Source: Aquabacterium commune
Lineage (GTDB): Bacteria > Pseudomonadota > Gammaproteobacteria > Burkholderiales > Burkholderiaceae_C
Length of the DNA stretch: 64,000 nt
Assembly: GCF_004362855.1 (NCBI RefSeq)
Contig: NZ_SNXW01000009.1
Coordinates: 62,001 to 126,000, forward strand
Direction of reading: 5' to 3'
Below the pieces are notes generated by a model that worked only from the letters and a program-made list of their open reading frames with translations, made no database searches and had not been told where the DNA came from. The translations under genes were made by a program, and so were the position numbers. Of this stretch, positions 45,092-54,446 are shown one piece after another. Positions within the stretch are counted from its first letter, which is position 1. Each line of letters starts with the position of its first letter.

Positions 45092-46606
45092 ATGGCCGCA
45101 ACGATGCAATCCCCGCGCCCGATGCTGCGCCCCGCGATGACCGTGGTGACGCTGGCCAGCCTGCTCACGCTGCAGGCCTGCTCGCTGACCCCGACCTACC
45201 AGCGCCCTGAGCTGGCCGTGCCTCAGGCGCTGGCCGGTGCCGATGCGGCTTCTGCCACCGCTGCGTCGGCTGCTGGGTCGGCTGTTTCGGCGGCTGTTGC
45301 ATCGGCGTCCCCGCCTGCCGTGGCCGAGCTGCCCTGGCGCACCTACTTCCCCGACGCCCGCCTGCAATCGCTGGTGTGCGAGGCCCTGGCCCACAACCGC
45401 GATTTGCGCGTGGCCATCCTCAACATCGAGCAGCTGCGCGCGGCCTACCAGATCCAGCGCGCCGACCTGTTCCCCACGGTCAACGCCAGCCTGAGCGGCA
45501 CCCGCCAGCCGTCCACCGTGTCGCCCTACCGGCTGGGCACCACGGCCACCGGTGGCCTGGCCATCCCCGCTTTTGAGCTGGACATCTTCGGCCGCGTGCA
45601 GGCCCTGAGCGATGCCGCCGCCGCACAGGTGCTGGCCTCGGAAGAGGCGCGCCGCTCGGTGCACATCAGCCTGGTGGCGTCGGTGGCCACGACCTACTAC
45701 ACGCTGTGGGCCGACCGCTGGCAGCTGGCCCTGGCCGAGCAGACCCTGGCCACGCGCCTGGATTCGTTCAAACTGCAGCAGCTGAAGTTCGACAACGGCG
45801 TGCTCAATGAGCTGGATTTGCGCTCGGCGCAGTCCACCGTGGAAGCCGCCCGCGTGGCCCGCGCTCAGGCCCAGCGCGCCGTCGCCCAGGACGTGCAGGC
45901 CTTGGCCCTGCTGGTGGGCAAGCCGGTGCCCGCCGAGTGGTTGCCGCCGCAGGCCAACCTGGCCCTGAAAGACCCCGCACAGTTCGTGCAGGCCAGCCTG
46001 TGGCCTGGCTTGAGCGAGTTGCCCGTGGGCCTGTCGTCGGACGTGCTCTTGCAGCGCCCCGACGTGGCCCAGGCCGAGCAAACGCTGATCGCGGCCAACG
46101 CCAACATCGGTGCCGCGCGCGCCGCCCGCTTCCCGCGCATCGCCTTGACGGGCAGCGCCGGTGTGGCCAGCAACTCGCTGTCGGGCCTGTTCGACGATGG
46201 CCGCTTCGCCTGGAGCTTCGGTGGCAGCTTGCTGGCGCCGATCTTCGACGCCGGGCGCACCGCCGCGGGCGTGGACAGCGCCTTCGTCAAGCGCGACATC
46301 GCCATCGCCCAGTACGACAAGGCCGTGCAGTCCGCCTTCCGCGAGGTGGCCGATGCCCTGGTGGCGCGGCGCACCCATGCCGACCAGGCCGAAGCCCAGC
46401 TGGCACAGGCCCGGGCCGAAGCTGCGCGCTTGAAGCTGTCCACCCTGCGCTACGACAACGGCGTGGCCAGCCAGCTCGACCTGCTGGACGCCCAGCGCGC
46501 GCTGTTTGCAGCCCAGCAGGCGCACATCACCGCGCAGCTGGCGCGGCAGTTGGCGCACATCGGTGTGTACAAGGCCCTGGGGGGCGGTTGGGTCGATCCG
46601 AGATAA
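45092..46606 (+). CDS. Outer-membrane efflux channel lipoprotein (OprM/NodT family)
   Basis: 504 residues. Lipobox LTLQAC (Cys30) and AAGGAGTGAGG just before ATG 45092. After an Ala-rich linker unusual in length (residues ~50-80), the TolC-fold repeats follow: [60 protein letters not shown] and [20 protein letters not shown]. It is the exit duct for the pump encoded directly upstream, five bases after the permease stop. Confidence 0.94.
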   Translation: MAATMQSPRPMLRPAMTVVTLASLLTLQACSLTPTYQRPELAVPQALAGADAASATAASAAGSAVSAAVASASPPAVAELPWRTYFPDARLQSLVCEALAHNRDLRVAILNIEQLRAAYQIQRADLFPTVNASLSGTRQPSTVSPYRLGTTATGGLAIPAFELDIFGRVQALSDAAAAQVLASEEARRSVHISLVASVATTYYTLWADRWQLALAEQTLATRLDSFKLQQLKFDNGVLNELDLRSAQSTVEAARVARAQAQRAVAQDVQALALLVGKPVPAEWLPPQANLALKDPAQFVQASLWPGLSELPVGLSSDVLLQRPDVAQAEQTLIAANANIGAARAARFPRIALTGSAGVASNSLSGLFDDGRFAWSFGGSLLAPIFDAGRTAAGVDSAFVKRDIAIAQYDKAVQSAFREVADALVARRTHADQAEAQLAQARAEAARLKLSTLRYDNGVASQLDLLDAQRALFAAQQAHITAQLARQLAHIGVYKALGGGWVDPR

Positions 46607-46643
46607 TCTCGTTGTGAGCACGAACACCTGCACGAGCCTGCGC

Positions 46644-47546
46644 ATGACCCCCACGAGTCCTTTGACCCTGCGCGACCGCTGGGCCCTCTACCTCGACCTC
46701 ATCCGCTGGAGCCGGCCGCAAGGCTGGCTGCTGCTGTTGTGGCCCACGCTGGCGGCTTTGTGGCTGGCGTCGGACGGCATCCCCAGCGTGCACATGCTGG
46801 CGGTGTTCACGCTGGGCACCATCCTCATGCGCAGCGCGGGTTGTGCCGTCAACGACGTGGCCGACCGCGACTTCGACCGCCACGTGCAGCGCACCGCGCA
46901 ACGCCCGATCACCAGCGGGCGCCTGTCGGTGAAAGAGGCCCTGGCCGTGGGCGGCGTGCTCACGCTGGCGTCGTTCGCGCTGGTGCTGACCACCAATGTG
47001 CGGACCATCGCGTGGTCGGTGGGTGCCCTGGCCGTGACCATCCTCTACCCCTTCACCAAGCGTTTCTTCGCGATGCCGCAGGCGGTGCTGGGCGTGGCCT
47101 TCAGCTTCGGCATCCCGATGGCTTTTGCCGCCGTGCAGGACCAGGTGCCGCCGGTGGCGTGGTGGCTGGTGGCGGGCAACCTGGCCTGGGTGCTGGCTTA
47201 CGACACCGAGTACGCCATGGTGGACCGCAACGACGACCTCAAGATCGGCATGCGCACCTCGGCCATCACCTTGGGCCGCTTCGACGTGGCCGGTGTGATG
47301 GGCTTTTACGCCCTGTGCCTGGCCTGTTGGTGGCAGGCAGGGCAGTTGCTGCACCTGGGCTGGCCCTGGTCGCTTGCGCTGGGGGTGGCCGCGGCACAGG
47401 CTGTGTGGCACGGCTGGCTCATCAGGGGCCGTGAGCGTGAGCGGTGCTTCCAGGCCTTCCGCCTCAACCATTGGCTGGGGCTGACGGTGTGGCTGGGCGC
47501 GGTGCTTGATCGGGCCTTGGCGGCGCTGCCGCCTGTTGGCGCCTGA
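46644..47546 (+). CDS. ubiA: 4-hydroxybenzoate octaprenyltransferase
   Basis: 300-residue integral membrane prenyltransferase that attaches the polyprenyl chain to 4-hydroxybenzoate in ubiquinone synthesis. Both Asp-rich motifs are present: [20 protein letters not shown] near the first membrane bundle and [20 protein letters not shown] in the second half; [10 protein letters not shown] and the C-terminal [13 protein letters not shown] are family features. About eight membrane helices. ATG 46644 is preferred; GTG 46614 would add ten residues. The gene ends convergently, 45 bases from the TPR/glycosyltransferase gene. Confidence 0.95.
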   Translation: MTPTSPLTLRDRWALYLDLIRWSRPQGWLLLLWPTLAALWLASDGIPSVHMLAVFTLGTILMRSAGCAVNDVADRDFDRHVQRTAQRPITSGRLSVKEALAVGGVLTLASFALVLTTNVRTIAWSVGALAVTILYPFTKRFFAMPQAVLGVAFSFGIPMAFAAVQDQVPPVAWWLVAGNLAWVLAYDTEYAMVDRNDDLKIGMRTSAITLGRFDVAGVMGFYALCLACWWQAGQLLHLGWPWSLALGVAAAQAVWHGWLIRGRERERCFQAFRLNHWLGLTVWLGAVLDRALAALPPVGA

Positions 47547-47591
47547 GCTTGCTGGGGCTCCGTGATGGTGGGCCCCGTCTGGCGACGGCGC

Positions 47592-49067
47592 TCAGCGCAT
47601 GCCGTCCAGCGCCGCGCTGACGCGGTGCAACACGCCTGACCAGTCGCCGGCCTGTGCCTGGCGGAAGATGCGGGCGCCGGGGTACCAGGGGCTGTCTTCG
47701 CGCTCCGTGAGCCAGCGCCAGTCGGCGGTGTGCGCGGCGAGCAGCCACAGCGGTTTGCCCATGCTGCCAGCCAGGTGGGCCACGCTGGTGCACACCGACA
47801 CGACCAGGTCCATGTGGGCGCACAGCGCGGCGGTGTCGTCAAAGCTCTGGAGCTCGCTGCCGAAGTGCCGCAACTGCTGCTCTTGCTGCAAGTGGCCCGA
47901 GCGCATCGCGGCCTCGTCCCACGGGCGCACCTCTTGCTGAAGGCTGATCCATTCGATGCCAGGGTGCAGCGCGGGCAGCAGGGTGGTCAGCGGGATGCTG
48001 CGGTGGATGTCGTCGCTTTGCTGCGGGTTGCCGCTCCACACCACGCCCACGCGTGGCCGGTCGCGCGGCCCCAACCGTGTCTGCCAGTGGTTCAACCGAG
48101 CCGCATCGGGCTGGACGGCAAGCGGGGGCGGCAGCCCGGACGCATCGGTGCACAAGGCCAGCGGCAGGCTCATCAGGGGGCATTGCAGGTCGTGCGGCGG
48201 CAGGGGCTGGCCACGTGCCACGACCTCGGTGTTCGGCAGGGCGGCACTGATCAGGCCCTGCAGCGGTGCTTGCACTTCGAACACCACCTGCGCGCCCATC
48301 GCTTGCAGCAGCGGGACGAAGCGGCCGAACTGCAAGGTGTCGCCCAGCCCTTGCTCGCTGTGGACCAGCAGGCGCCGCCCCGCCAGGGGCATGCCGGTCG
48401 CCCAGCGCGGTGCCGCCGATGGCGCTTGCCAGCCTTGTGCGGCGAACAGGTCCAGGCGCGCTTCCGAGTGTTGCCAGCCGCTGTGCCACTGGCCCAGGCG
48501 CAGTTGCGTCATGCCGATGTTCCAGCGCGCCAGGTGCAGGTCGGGCTGCAGCGCGAGGGCGGCTTCGAAGGCCGCGATGGCTTCGTCCCAGCGGTGCAGC
48601 CGGCTCAGGGCATTGCCGCGGTTGCCGTGGCTTTGTGCGTTGTCGGGGCGCAAGGCCAGGGCCTGGTCGAACGCCGCCAGGGCATCGGCCGGGCGGTGCA
48701 TGGCCAGCAAGGCCAGGCCGCGGTTGGCGTGGGCAAAGTCGGCCCGCGGTTGCAACTCGGCCACCTTCTCGAAGTTCAGCAGGGCCAGCGCGGGTTCGCG
48801 CAAGGCCAGTTGCGCGGCGCCGCGGGCGTTGAGGGCGTCGGTGTGCCGAGGCGCGAGCTTGATCAAGCGCGTCAGCAGGGACACGGCCAGCGCGGCATCG
48901 CCCATCTGCAAGGCCAGCTGCCCAGCGGTGAGCAGCGCCGGCATGTGCTTGGGCTGGGCCGCCAGCGTTTGTGCGAAGGCCTGCGCGGCTTGGGTCCACG
49001 CTCGGCGGCTCAGGCAGTTCAAGCCAGCCTGGAAGAGGGCGTCGGCCGAACGGGCTCCGGTGGTCAT
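47592..49067 (-). CDS. TPR protein with GT-B glycosyltransferase-like C-terminus
   Basis: 491 residues. About five TPR units span residues ~8-195 (ADFAHANRGLALLAMHRPAD, NAQSHGNRGNALSRLHRWDE, IAAFEAALALQPDLHLARWN). The C-terminal half has the heptosyltransferase-like GT-B signature LLVHSEQGLGDTLQFGRFVP, RPRVGVVWSGNPQQSDDIHR, and late DLVVSVCTSVAHLAGSMGKP and WLLAAHTADWRW. Such TPR-GT proteins are common in proteobacteria; acceptor and donor sugars are unknown and catalysis is not certain. It lies 91 bases downstream of proC on the same strand. Confidence 0.8.
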   Translation of the reverse strand: MTTGARSADALFQAGLNCLSRRAWTQAAQAFAQTLAAQPKHMPALLTAGQLALQMGDAALAVSLLTRLIKLAPRHTDALNARGAAQLALREPALALLNFEKVAELQPRADFAHANRGLALLAMHRPADALAAFDQALALRPDNAQSHGNRGNALSRLHRWDEAIAAFEAALALQPDLHLARWNIGMTQLRLGQWHSGWQHSEARLDLFAAQGWQAPSAAPRWATGMPLAGRRLLVHSEQGLGDTLQFGRFVPLLQAMGAQVVFEVQAPLQGLISAALPNTEVVARGQPLPPHDLQCPLMSLPLALCTDASGLPPPLAVQPDAARLNHWQTRLGPRDRPRVGVVWSGNPQQSDDIHRSIPLTTLLPALHPGIEWISLQQEVRPWDEAAMRSGHLQQEQQLRHFGSELQSFDDTAALCAHMDLVVSVCTSVAHLAGSMGKPLWLLAAHTADWRWLTEREDSPWYPGARIFRQAQAGDWSGVLHRVSAALDGMR

Positions 49068-49158
49068 GGCGGTGGGCGGTGGTGCTTCAGTGGTCAGAGG
49101 CGCGATCTTGCCTCGCCCGTGTGGCCGGCCCGTGAATGCCCCAGCTCAGCGCCCGAAC

Positions 49159-50010
49159 TCAGCGCCCGAACTCGTCGCCGAGCTCGCCGGCCCGCTGCTC
49201 GGCGGCGCGCATGGCCGCCACGAAGGTGGCTTTCACGCCGGCGTTCTCCAGGTGCGTGAGCGCCGCGTGGGTGGTGCCGCCCTTGGACGTCACGCGCTCG
49301 CGCAGCACGGTGGGGCTGTCGCTCGATTGCGCGGCCAGCGCCGTGGCACCGGCGAAGGTGGCCAGGGCCAGCTGGCGGCCTTCGCTTGCGCTCAGGCCCA
49401 TGTCCTGCGCGGCCTGCACCATGGCTTCGATGTAGTAGAAGACATACGCCGGTCCCGAGCCCGACAGCGCGGTCACGGCGTCGAGGTCGGCCTCGCGGCT
49501 CAGCCACAGCAGCTGCCCGGTGGGCGCGACCATCTGCGCCACGGCCTCGCGCTCATCGGCCGAAACCTCGGGGCGCGCGAACAGGCCGGTCATGCCCTGA
49601 CCCACCAGGGCCGGGGTGTTGGGCATGGCGCGCACGACACGCTGCGTGCCCAGCCAGCGGGCGATGTCGTCGGTGCGCAGGCCGGCCATCACGCTGAAGT
49701 GCAGGGCGCCTTGCGTGAGGGCGGCGCAGGCGCTGGCGGCGTCCTTGAACTGCTGCGGCTTGACGGCCCACACCACGGTGCGGGCGCTTGACAAGGTGGC
49801 TTCGGGCGCGTCCGGGGCGGCGGCGGTGCGCACACCGAGCGTTTCGCTCAGGCGGCCGCGCTGCTCGGCGCTGGGGTCGATGACGAGGATGCTGGACGGT
49901 GCGCGCCCTTGGCGCAGCAGGCCGCCGATGATGGCCGTGGCCATGTTGCCGCCACCGATGAAGGCGATGTCGGCATGGGTCAGGTCGGCCGGGGAGGTGG
50001 TGCTGTTCAT
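49159..50010 (-). CDS. proC: Pyrroline-5-carboxylate reductase
   Basis: 283-residue last enzyme of proline synthesis, NAD(P)H-dependent. Rossmann start IAFIGGGNMATAIIGGLLRQ, VWAVKPQQFKD, RAMPNTPALVGQGMTGLFAR and the ProC signature TALSGSGPAYVFYYIEAM with TSKGGTTHAAL near the C-terminus. ATG 50010 is the homology-supported start; ATG 50019 would touch the kinase stop. A 13-base tandem duplication (GAGTTCGGGCGCT on this strand) lies across the stop codon, which falls in the first copy. Nine bases downstream of the hybrid kinase gene. Confidence 0.95.
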   Translation of the reverse strand: MNSTTSPADLTHADIAFIGGGNMATAIIGGLLRQGRAPSSILVIDPSAEQRGRLSETLGVRTAAAPDAPEATLSSARTVVWAVKPQQFKDAASACAALTQGALHFSVMAGLRTDDIARWLGTQRVVRAMPNTPALVGQGMTGLFARPEVSADEREAVAQMVAPTGQLLWLSREADLDAVTALSGSGPAYVFYYIEAMVQAAQDMGLSASEGRQLALATFAGATALAAQSSDSPTVLRERVTSKGGTTHAALTHLENAGVKATFVAAMRAAEQRAGELGDEFGR

Positions 50011-50018
50011 GGCCGGCA

Positions 50019-51920
50019 TCATGCCGCATCTGCCGCATCGGGGGCTGGGGCGGGGGCCGTCGAGTCGGCCAGCATCTGCAGCAGGCGTTCGGCCTCGATG
50101 GGTTTCTTCAGCAACTGCACGCGCGCCTGGGCGGCTTCGTCCGTCAGGCCCTCGGAGGCCTCGCCCGTGAGCAGGAAGGCGGGCAGGTCGTCGCCGAATT
50201 CGTAGCGCAGCTGGCGGATGGCGTCCAGGCCATTGATGGACAGCCCCAGGCGGTGGTCGCTGACCAGCGCGGCTGGCATGTCGCCCTCGGGCATGCGGCC
50301 CTTCTCCTGCAGGGCGGCGACCGCGGCCAGGGCCTCGTCCGGCGTGGCCGCGCCCGCGACCTGCCAGCCGTGCTGTTGCAGCACCAGCGAGGTGCTGTCG
50401 CGCACCTGGGGGTCGTCTTCCACGAGCACGACCACGCCCCGCCCAGCGCGAGCCATGGCCTGCGCTGTCGTGGCCGGGGCCACAGGCTTGGCAAGGGCCT
50501 GGGCGGCTGCCTGCGCTTGGCCGCCACCCGCTGCCGGCGTCACTTCGGCCAGGCTGGCCGGGATCAGGCGCGGCACGCGCACGCTGAAGCACGAGCCCCG
50601 CCCCAGGCGCGACAGCACCGTGACCGGCGTCGGCCCCAGCAGGCTCAGGCGGCGCACCACGGCCAGGCCCAGGCCCAGGCCCTCGCTGCTCAGGCGCCCG
50701 TCGTTGCGGGCCTGGAAATAGTCGTCGAAGATGCGGTGGCGGTGCTGGCGCTGGATGCCCACGCCCGTGTCCCACACCTGGCAGATCACCCAGGGGCCGC
50801 GCTTGCGAGCGCGCAGGCGCACCTCGCCGTGCTCGGTGTAGCGCACGGCGTTGTTCAGCAGGTTGCGCAGGATGCGCTCCAGCACATAGCCATCGGTCTG
50901 CACCCATTCGCTGGTGGCATCGAGCTGCCAGCGCAGGCCCTGGCTGGCGCACAGGACGGAGAACTCGCTGTCCAGCCGCGCCCACATCTCGGCCAGGGGC
51001 AGGGCCTCGGCGCGGTAGTCCACGCGCTGGGCGTCCACCCGCGCCACGAAGAACATCTGCTCGAACATCGCCCCCAGCGAGCCCAGCGCCGTCTGCAGCT
51101 TGCGCAACAGGCTCTGGCCCTCGTCCTGGTGGATCCAGGGCTTGAGCGCGCTGCTCAGCAGCATCATCACGTGCAGGGGCTGGCGCAGATCGTGGCTGGC
51201 GGCGGCGAAGAACTCGCCTTTGAGGCGGTCCGCCGCTTCGGCGCGGGCCTTGGCCTCGGTCACTTTGTTGATCTCTTCGCGCAGTTGCAGCACCAGGCCG
51301 GCGTTCTCGTGGCGCAGCAGCACGGCCTCGCGCAGGCGGCGGTTCACGCTCAGCGACACGCCCATGCAGGTCAGCAGCGACACCACCAGGACCAGGGCCA
51401 GGAAACTGGAGCTGCCGTTGTGCTCGTTGGCCAGGCGCCCGGCCACCAGCAGCAGCACGGGCACGCTGCCCACGAAGGCCACAGCCCAGTCGTGGATGGT
51501 GACCAGCATGACCGTGTAGCCATAGACGATCAGCGCGGCCACGATGGTCATGCGCCATTCGGGCGTGGCCACGGGCAGCAGCGCCACCGCGATCAGGCCC
51601 CACATCGTGCCTTCGAGCGTGTGCCAGATCAGCAAGCGCGTGCGCCAGCGGCCATAACCGGACTCGGTGATGCCGAAGCGGTGAAAGTGCCGCACCAGCA
51701 TGCCCACGGTGGCCCACACGGTGAGGTGGCCGAAGGCCGGCAGCACCCATTTCCAGTGGGCCATGGGCCAGTCCCGCACCATCCAGCCCAGCATGAGCAG
51801 GGCGGCAAGTTGCGCGCCGATGGAGCCGGGCGAATGCCGCCAACTGTCGTTCAGCAGCTGCAGGTCGATGCGCGCCTCGATGGGCGACAGTCCCCGCAGC
51901 GACCGCCGCAGGATGCTCAC
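50019..51920 (-). CDS. Hybrid sensor histidine kinase with C-terminal receiver
   Basis: 633 residues. About six N-terminal membrane helices (residues ~35-215; e.g. MTIVAALIVYGYTVMLVTIH and SFLALVLVVSLLTCMGVSLS) with no large periplasmic domain, then a coiled coil and an HisKA box FFAAASHDLRQPLHVMMLLS with phospho-His at 243. The HATPase boxes are LERILRNLLNNAVRYTEHGE, VWDTGVGI and GLGLGLAVVRRLSLLG. An Ala/Gln-rich linker leads to a REC domain (VVVLVEDDPQVRDST; likely phospho-Asp in ALVSDHRLG; late Lys in LLKKPI). The sensed signal is unknown. Its start overlaps the regulator stop by four bases, marking a cognate pair. Confidence 0.92.
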   Translation of the reverse strand: MSILRRSLRGLSPIEARIDLQLLNDSWRHSPGSIGAQLAALLMLGWMVRDWPMAHWKWVLPAFGHLTVWATVGMLVRHFHRFGITESGYGRWRTRLLIWHTLEGTMWGLIAVALLPVATPEWRMTIVAALIVYGYTVMLVTIHDWAVAFVGSVPVLLLVAGRLANEHNGSSSFLALVLVVSLLTCMGVSLSVNRRLREAVLLRHENAGLVLQLREEINKVTEAKARAEAADRLKGEFFAAASHDLRQPLHVMMLLSSALKPWIHQDEGQSLLRKLQTALGSLGAMFEQMFFVARVDAQRVDYRAEALPLAEMWARLDSEFSVLCASQGLRWQLDATSEWVQTDGYVLERILRNLLNNAVRYTEHGEVRLRARKRGPWVICQVWDTGVGIQRQHRHRIFDDYFQARNDGRLSSEGLGLGLAVVRRLSLLGPTPVTVLSRLGRGSCFSVRVPRLIPASLAEVTPAAGGGQAQAAAQALAKPVAPATTAQAMARAGRGVVVLVEDDPQVRDSTSLVLQQHGWQVAGAATPDEALAAVAALQEKGRMPEGDMPAALVSDHRLGLSINGLDAIRQLRYEFGDDLPAFLLTGEASEGLTDEAAQARVQLLKKPIEAERLLQMLADSTAPAPAPDAADAA

Positions 51921-52639
51921 ACGCTGTCCTGTTGCGGGTCGTGCTCGGTGCTGGTGTGCTCGTCAGCCTGGGGGCTGGCCGCTTGCGGGCTGCGCGAGCA
52001 CAGCAAGACGAGTTGGGTGCGGCTGTGCACGCCGTAGGCGCGGAAGATCGCGCTGACGTGCAGCTTGACGGTTTCGGCGCTGATGCCCAGGGCCGTGGCG
52101 ATGGCGTGGTTGGTGCAGCCCTTGAGGATCCACTGCAGCACGTCCTTCTGGCGCGGCGTCAGGCGGATGGTGCGCAGCGCGCTGTCCTCGTCGGGCGCAG
52201 GGAAATCCACCTCGCTGGGCGACAGCAGCTCCGAGGGGAAGTGCAACCGGCCTTCGACCAGGGCCTGCAAGGCGCCGGTGAAGCCATCGATCTCGGCGAG
52301 CTTGGGGATGAAGCAGGAGGCACCGTGGTGGATGCACTCCAGCGCCACCTGCACATCGGCCTGTCCGGTGATGATGCCGATGCGTTGTGTTGGCGCGGCC
52401 GCACGCACGGCCTGCAACGTGGCCACGCCGCGGCTGTCGGGCAGGCCGAGGTCGAGCAGCACCACATCGATCGGGTCGGTGGCGGCGGTGTCTTCCAGCT
52501 TGGCCAGCGTGCTTTGCAGGGAGTTGGCCTGCGAGAAGCGCGCGGTCGGCGCAAGGCTGCGGATGGCCTGCATCATGCCTTCGCGGATGAGGCTGTGGTC
52601 GTCCACCAGCAGGTAATGGGGCGCGGGAGATACTTCCAT
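51917..52639 (-). CDS. NarL/FixJ-type LuxR response regulator
   Basis: 240 residues. Receiver domain YLLVDDHSLIREGMMQAIRS with acidic D13/D14 and the phosphorylation Asp at residue 63 in VVLLDLGLPDSRGVA; a Lys is present in CFIPKLAEIDGF. The C-terminal LuxR helix-turn-helix is RLTPRQKDVLQWILKGCTNH, then ALGISAETVKLHVSAIFRAY. ATG 52639 is chosen because the receiver begins there, although the frame stays open to 53551 over yggS. Translationally coupled to the hybrid kinase. Target genes are not evident from the sequence. Confidence 0.92.
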   Translation of the reverse strand: MEVSPAPHYLLVDDHSLIREGMMQAIRSLAPTARFSQANSLQSTLAKLEDTAATDPIDVVLLDLGLPDSRGVATLQAVRAAAPTQRIGIITGQADVQVALECIHHGASCFIPKLAEIDGFTGALQALVEGRLHFPSELLSPSEVDFPAPDEDSALRTIRLTPRQKDVLQWILKGCTNHAIATALGISAETVKLHVSAIFRAYGVHSRTQLVLLCSRSPQAASPQADEHTSTEHDPQQDSV

Positions 52640-52677
52640 GGCAAGTCTTTCTTCAGACGGGCATCTTAGTGGGTGCG

Positions 52678-53364
52678 TCAGCGCTGGCCGAACAGGGCAG
52701 TCCCCACCCTGACCAGGGTTGACCCTTGTTCCACGGCCACTTCGAGGTCTGCGCTCATCCCCATCGACAGGGTGTCCAAGGGAAGACCCTCTGATTGCAG
52801 GAGATCGAAGACGACACGCACCGCCTGCAATTGCCGCCGCTGTTCGGCCGGGTCGGGCGAGGGCGCAGGCAAACCCATCACGCCGCGCAGTTGCAGGCGG
52901 GGCAGGGCGGCCACGGCCCGGGCCAGCGCCAGGGCTTCTTCGGGGGCGACGCCGCTTTTGCTGTCCTCGCCGCTGGTGTTGACCTGGATGCAGACCTGCA
53001 GGGGCGGCAGGTGGGCCGGGCGCTGCTCGCTCAGGCGCTGCGCGATTTTCAGGCGGTCCACCGTGTGCACCCAGTCGAAGGCCTCGGCCACCACGCGGGT
53101 CTTGTTGCTTTGCAGCGGCCCGATGAGGTGCCAGGTGATCTGGTCGCGCAGGTCGGCCAGCTCGGCGATCTTGTCGAGCGCCTCCTGCACGTAGTTCTCG
53201 CCGAACTGGTGCTGCCCGGCGGCCACGGCCTCGCGCACCGTTACCGCTGGAAACGTCTTGCTCACGGCCAGCAGCGTCACGCTGCCGGGTGGGCGTCCAA
53301 ATTCCGAAACAGCACGGGCAATCCTGCCCCTCACGAGTTGTAGCTTGTCTGCGATCGTCGCCAT
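52678..53364 (-). CDS. YggS/PROSC-family PLP homeostasis protein
   Basis: 228 residues, single-domain PLP-binding TIM barrel that buffers pyridoxal phosphate; no enzymatic activity is established for the family. PLP Lys at residue 36 in LLAVSKTFPA. Other motifs are GENYVQEALDKI, WHLIGPLQSNKTR, VNTSGEDSKSGV, RGVMGLPAPSPD and the phosphate site LSMGMSADLEVAVEQGSTLV, RVGTALFG. ATG 53364 (MATIADK) is preferred to ATG 53376. It is divergent from pilT with only 38 bases between starts, a pairing conserved in many proteobacteria. Confidence 0.94.
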   Translation of the reverse strand: MATIADKLQLVRGRIARAVSEFGRPPGSVTLLAVSKTFPAVTVREAVAAGQHQFGENYVQEALDKIAELADLRDQITWHLIGPLQSNKTRVVAEAFDWVHTVDRLKIAQRLSEQRPAHLPPLQVCIQVNTSGEDSKSGVAPEEALALARAVAALPRLQLRGVMGLPAPSPDPAEQRRQLQAVRVVFDLLQSEGLPLDTLSMGMSADLEVAVEQGSTLVRVGTALFGQR

Positions 53365-53402
53365 AATGGGTCTCATCCGTTGTGCCCAGTTTCACATCAT
53401 CC

Positions 53403-54446
53403 ATGGACATCACCCAGCTGCTTGCCTTCTCGGTCAAAAACAAGGCGTCTGACCTGCACCTGTCGGCGGGCCTGCCGCCCATGATCCGGGTGCATGGCGA
53501 TGTGCGTCGCATCAACGTCGATGCGCTGGACCACAAACAGGTCCACGACATGGTCTATGACATCATGAACGACGTGCAGCGCAAGCACTACGAAGAAACG
53601 CTGGAGGTGGACTTCTCTTTCGAGATCCAGGGCCTGGCGCGTTTCCGCGTCAACGCCTTCAACCAGAACCGCGGCGCCGGCGCCGTGTTCCGGACCATCC
53701 CGAGCAAGATCCTGACCTTGGAGCAACTGGCCGCGCCCAAGGTGTTTGGCGACCTGGCGCTCAAGCCGCGCGGCCTGGTGCTGGTCACGGGCCCCACGGG
53801 CTCGGGCAAGTCCACCACGCTCGCCGCCATGGTCAACCACCTCAACGAGACCGAGTACGGCCACGTGCTGACGGTGGAAGACCCCATCGAATTCGTGCAC
53901 GAGTCCAAGAAGTGCCTGATCAACCAGCGCGAGGTCGGCCCGCACACCCTGAGCTTCGCCAACGCCCTGCGCTCGGCCCTGCGCGAAGACCCGGACTGCA
54001 TCTTGGTGGGTGAAATGCGCGACCTGGAAACCATCCGCCTGGCGCTGACCGCCGCCGAAACCGGCCACTTGGTGTTCGGCACGCTGCACACCTCGTCGGC
54101 GGCGAAAACCATCGACCGGGTGGTGGACGTCTTCCCCGCGGCCGAGAAGGACATGGTTCGCGCCATGTTGTCGGAGTCGCTGCAGGCCGTTGTGTCACAG
54201 ACGCTGTGCAAGACCAAGGACGGCAACGGCCGCGTGGCCGCGCACGAAATCATGATCGGCACGCCCGCCATCCGCAACCTGATCCGCGAAAACAAGATCG
54301 CGCAGATGTACTCGTCCATCCAGACCGGCAACAGCCTGGGCATGCAGACGCTGGACCAGAACCTCGCCGACCTCGTGCGCCGCAACGTGATCTCGCCGTC
54401 CGAGGCACGCGCCAAGGCCAAGATCCCCGAAAACTTCCCGGGATGA
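53403..54446 (+). CDS. pilT: Type IV pilus retraction ATPase PilT
   Basis: 347-residue hexameric ATPase that depolymerises type IV pili for twitching. Start MDITQLLAFSVKNKASDLHL is typical. Walker A GPTGSGKS at 130-137 with Lys136, the same position as in Pseudomonas PilT; Asp box VLTVEDPIEFVHESKK, Walker B CILVGEMRDLETI, His box ETGHLVFGTLHTSSA. The C-terminal AIRNLIRENKIAQMYSSIQT contains the retraction-specific AIRNLIRE motif. It lacks the tetracysteine of GspE, so it is not a T2SS ATPase. Stop overlaps the next start. Confidence 0.97.
   Translation: MDITQLLAFSVKNKASDLHLSAGLPPMIRVHGDVRRINVDALDHKQVHDMVYDIMNDVQRKHYEETLEVDFSFEIQGLARFRVNAFNQNRGAGAVFRTIPSKILTLEQLAAPKVFGDLALKPRGLVLVTGPTGSGKSTTLAAMVNHLNETEYGHVLTVEDPIEFVHESKKCLINQREVGPHTLSFANALRSALREDPDCILVGEMRDLETIRLALTAAETGHLVFGTLHTSSAAKTIDRVVDVFPAAEKDMVRAMLSESLQAVVSQTLCKTKDGNGRVAAHEIMIGTPAIRNLIRENKIAQMYSSIQTGNSLGMQTLDQNLADLVRRNVISPSEARAKAKIPENFPG

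Noticed and set aside
52640-53551. N-terminal extension of the LuxR response regulator to 53551
   Set aside because: The receiver domain begins at ATG 52639; the extension covers yggS in another frame and is low-complexity.
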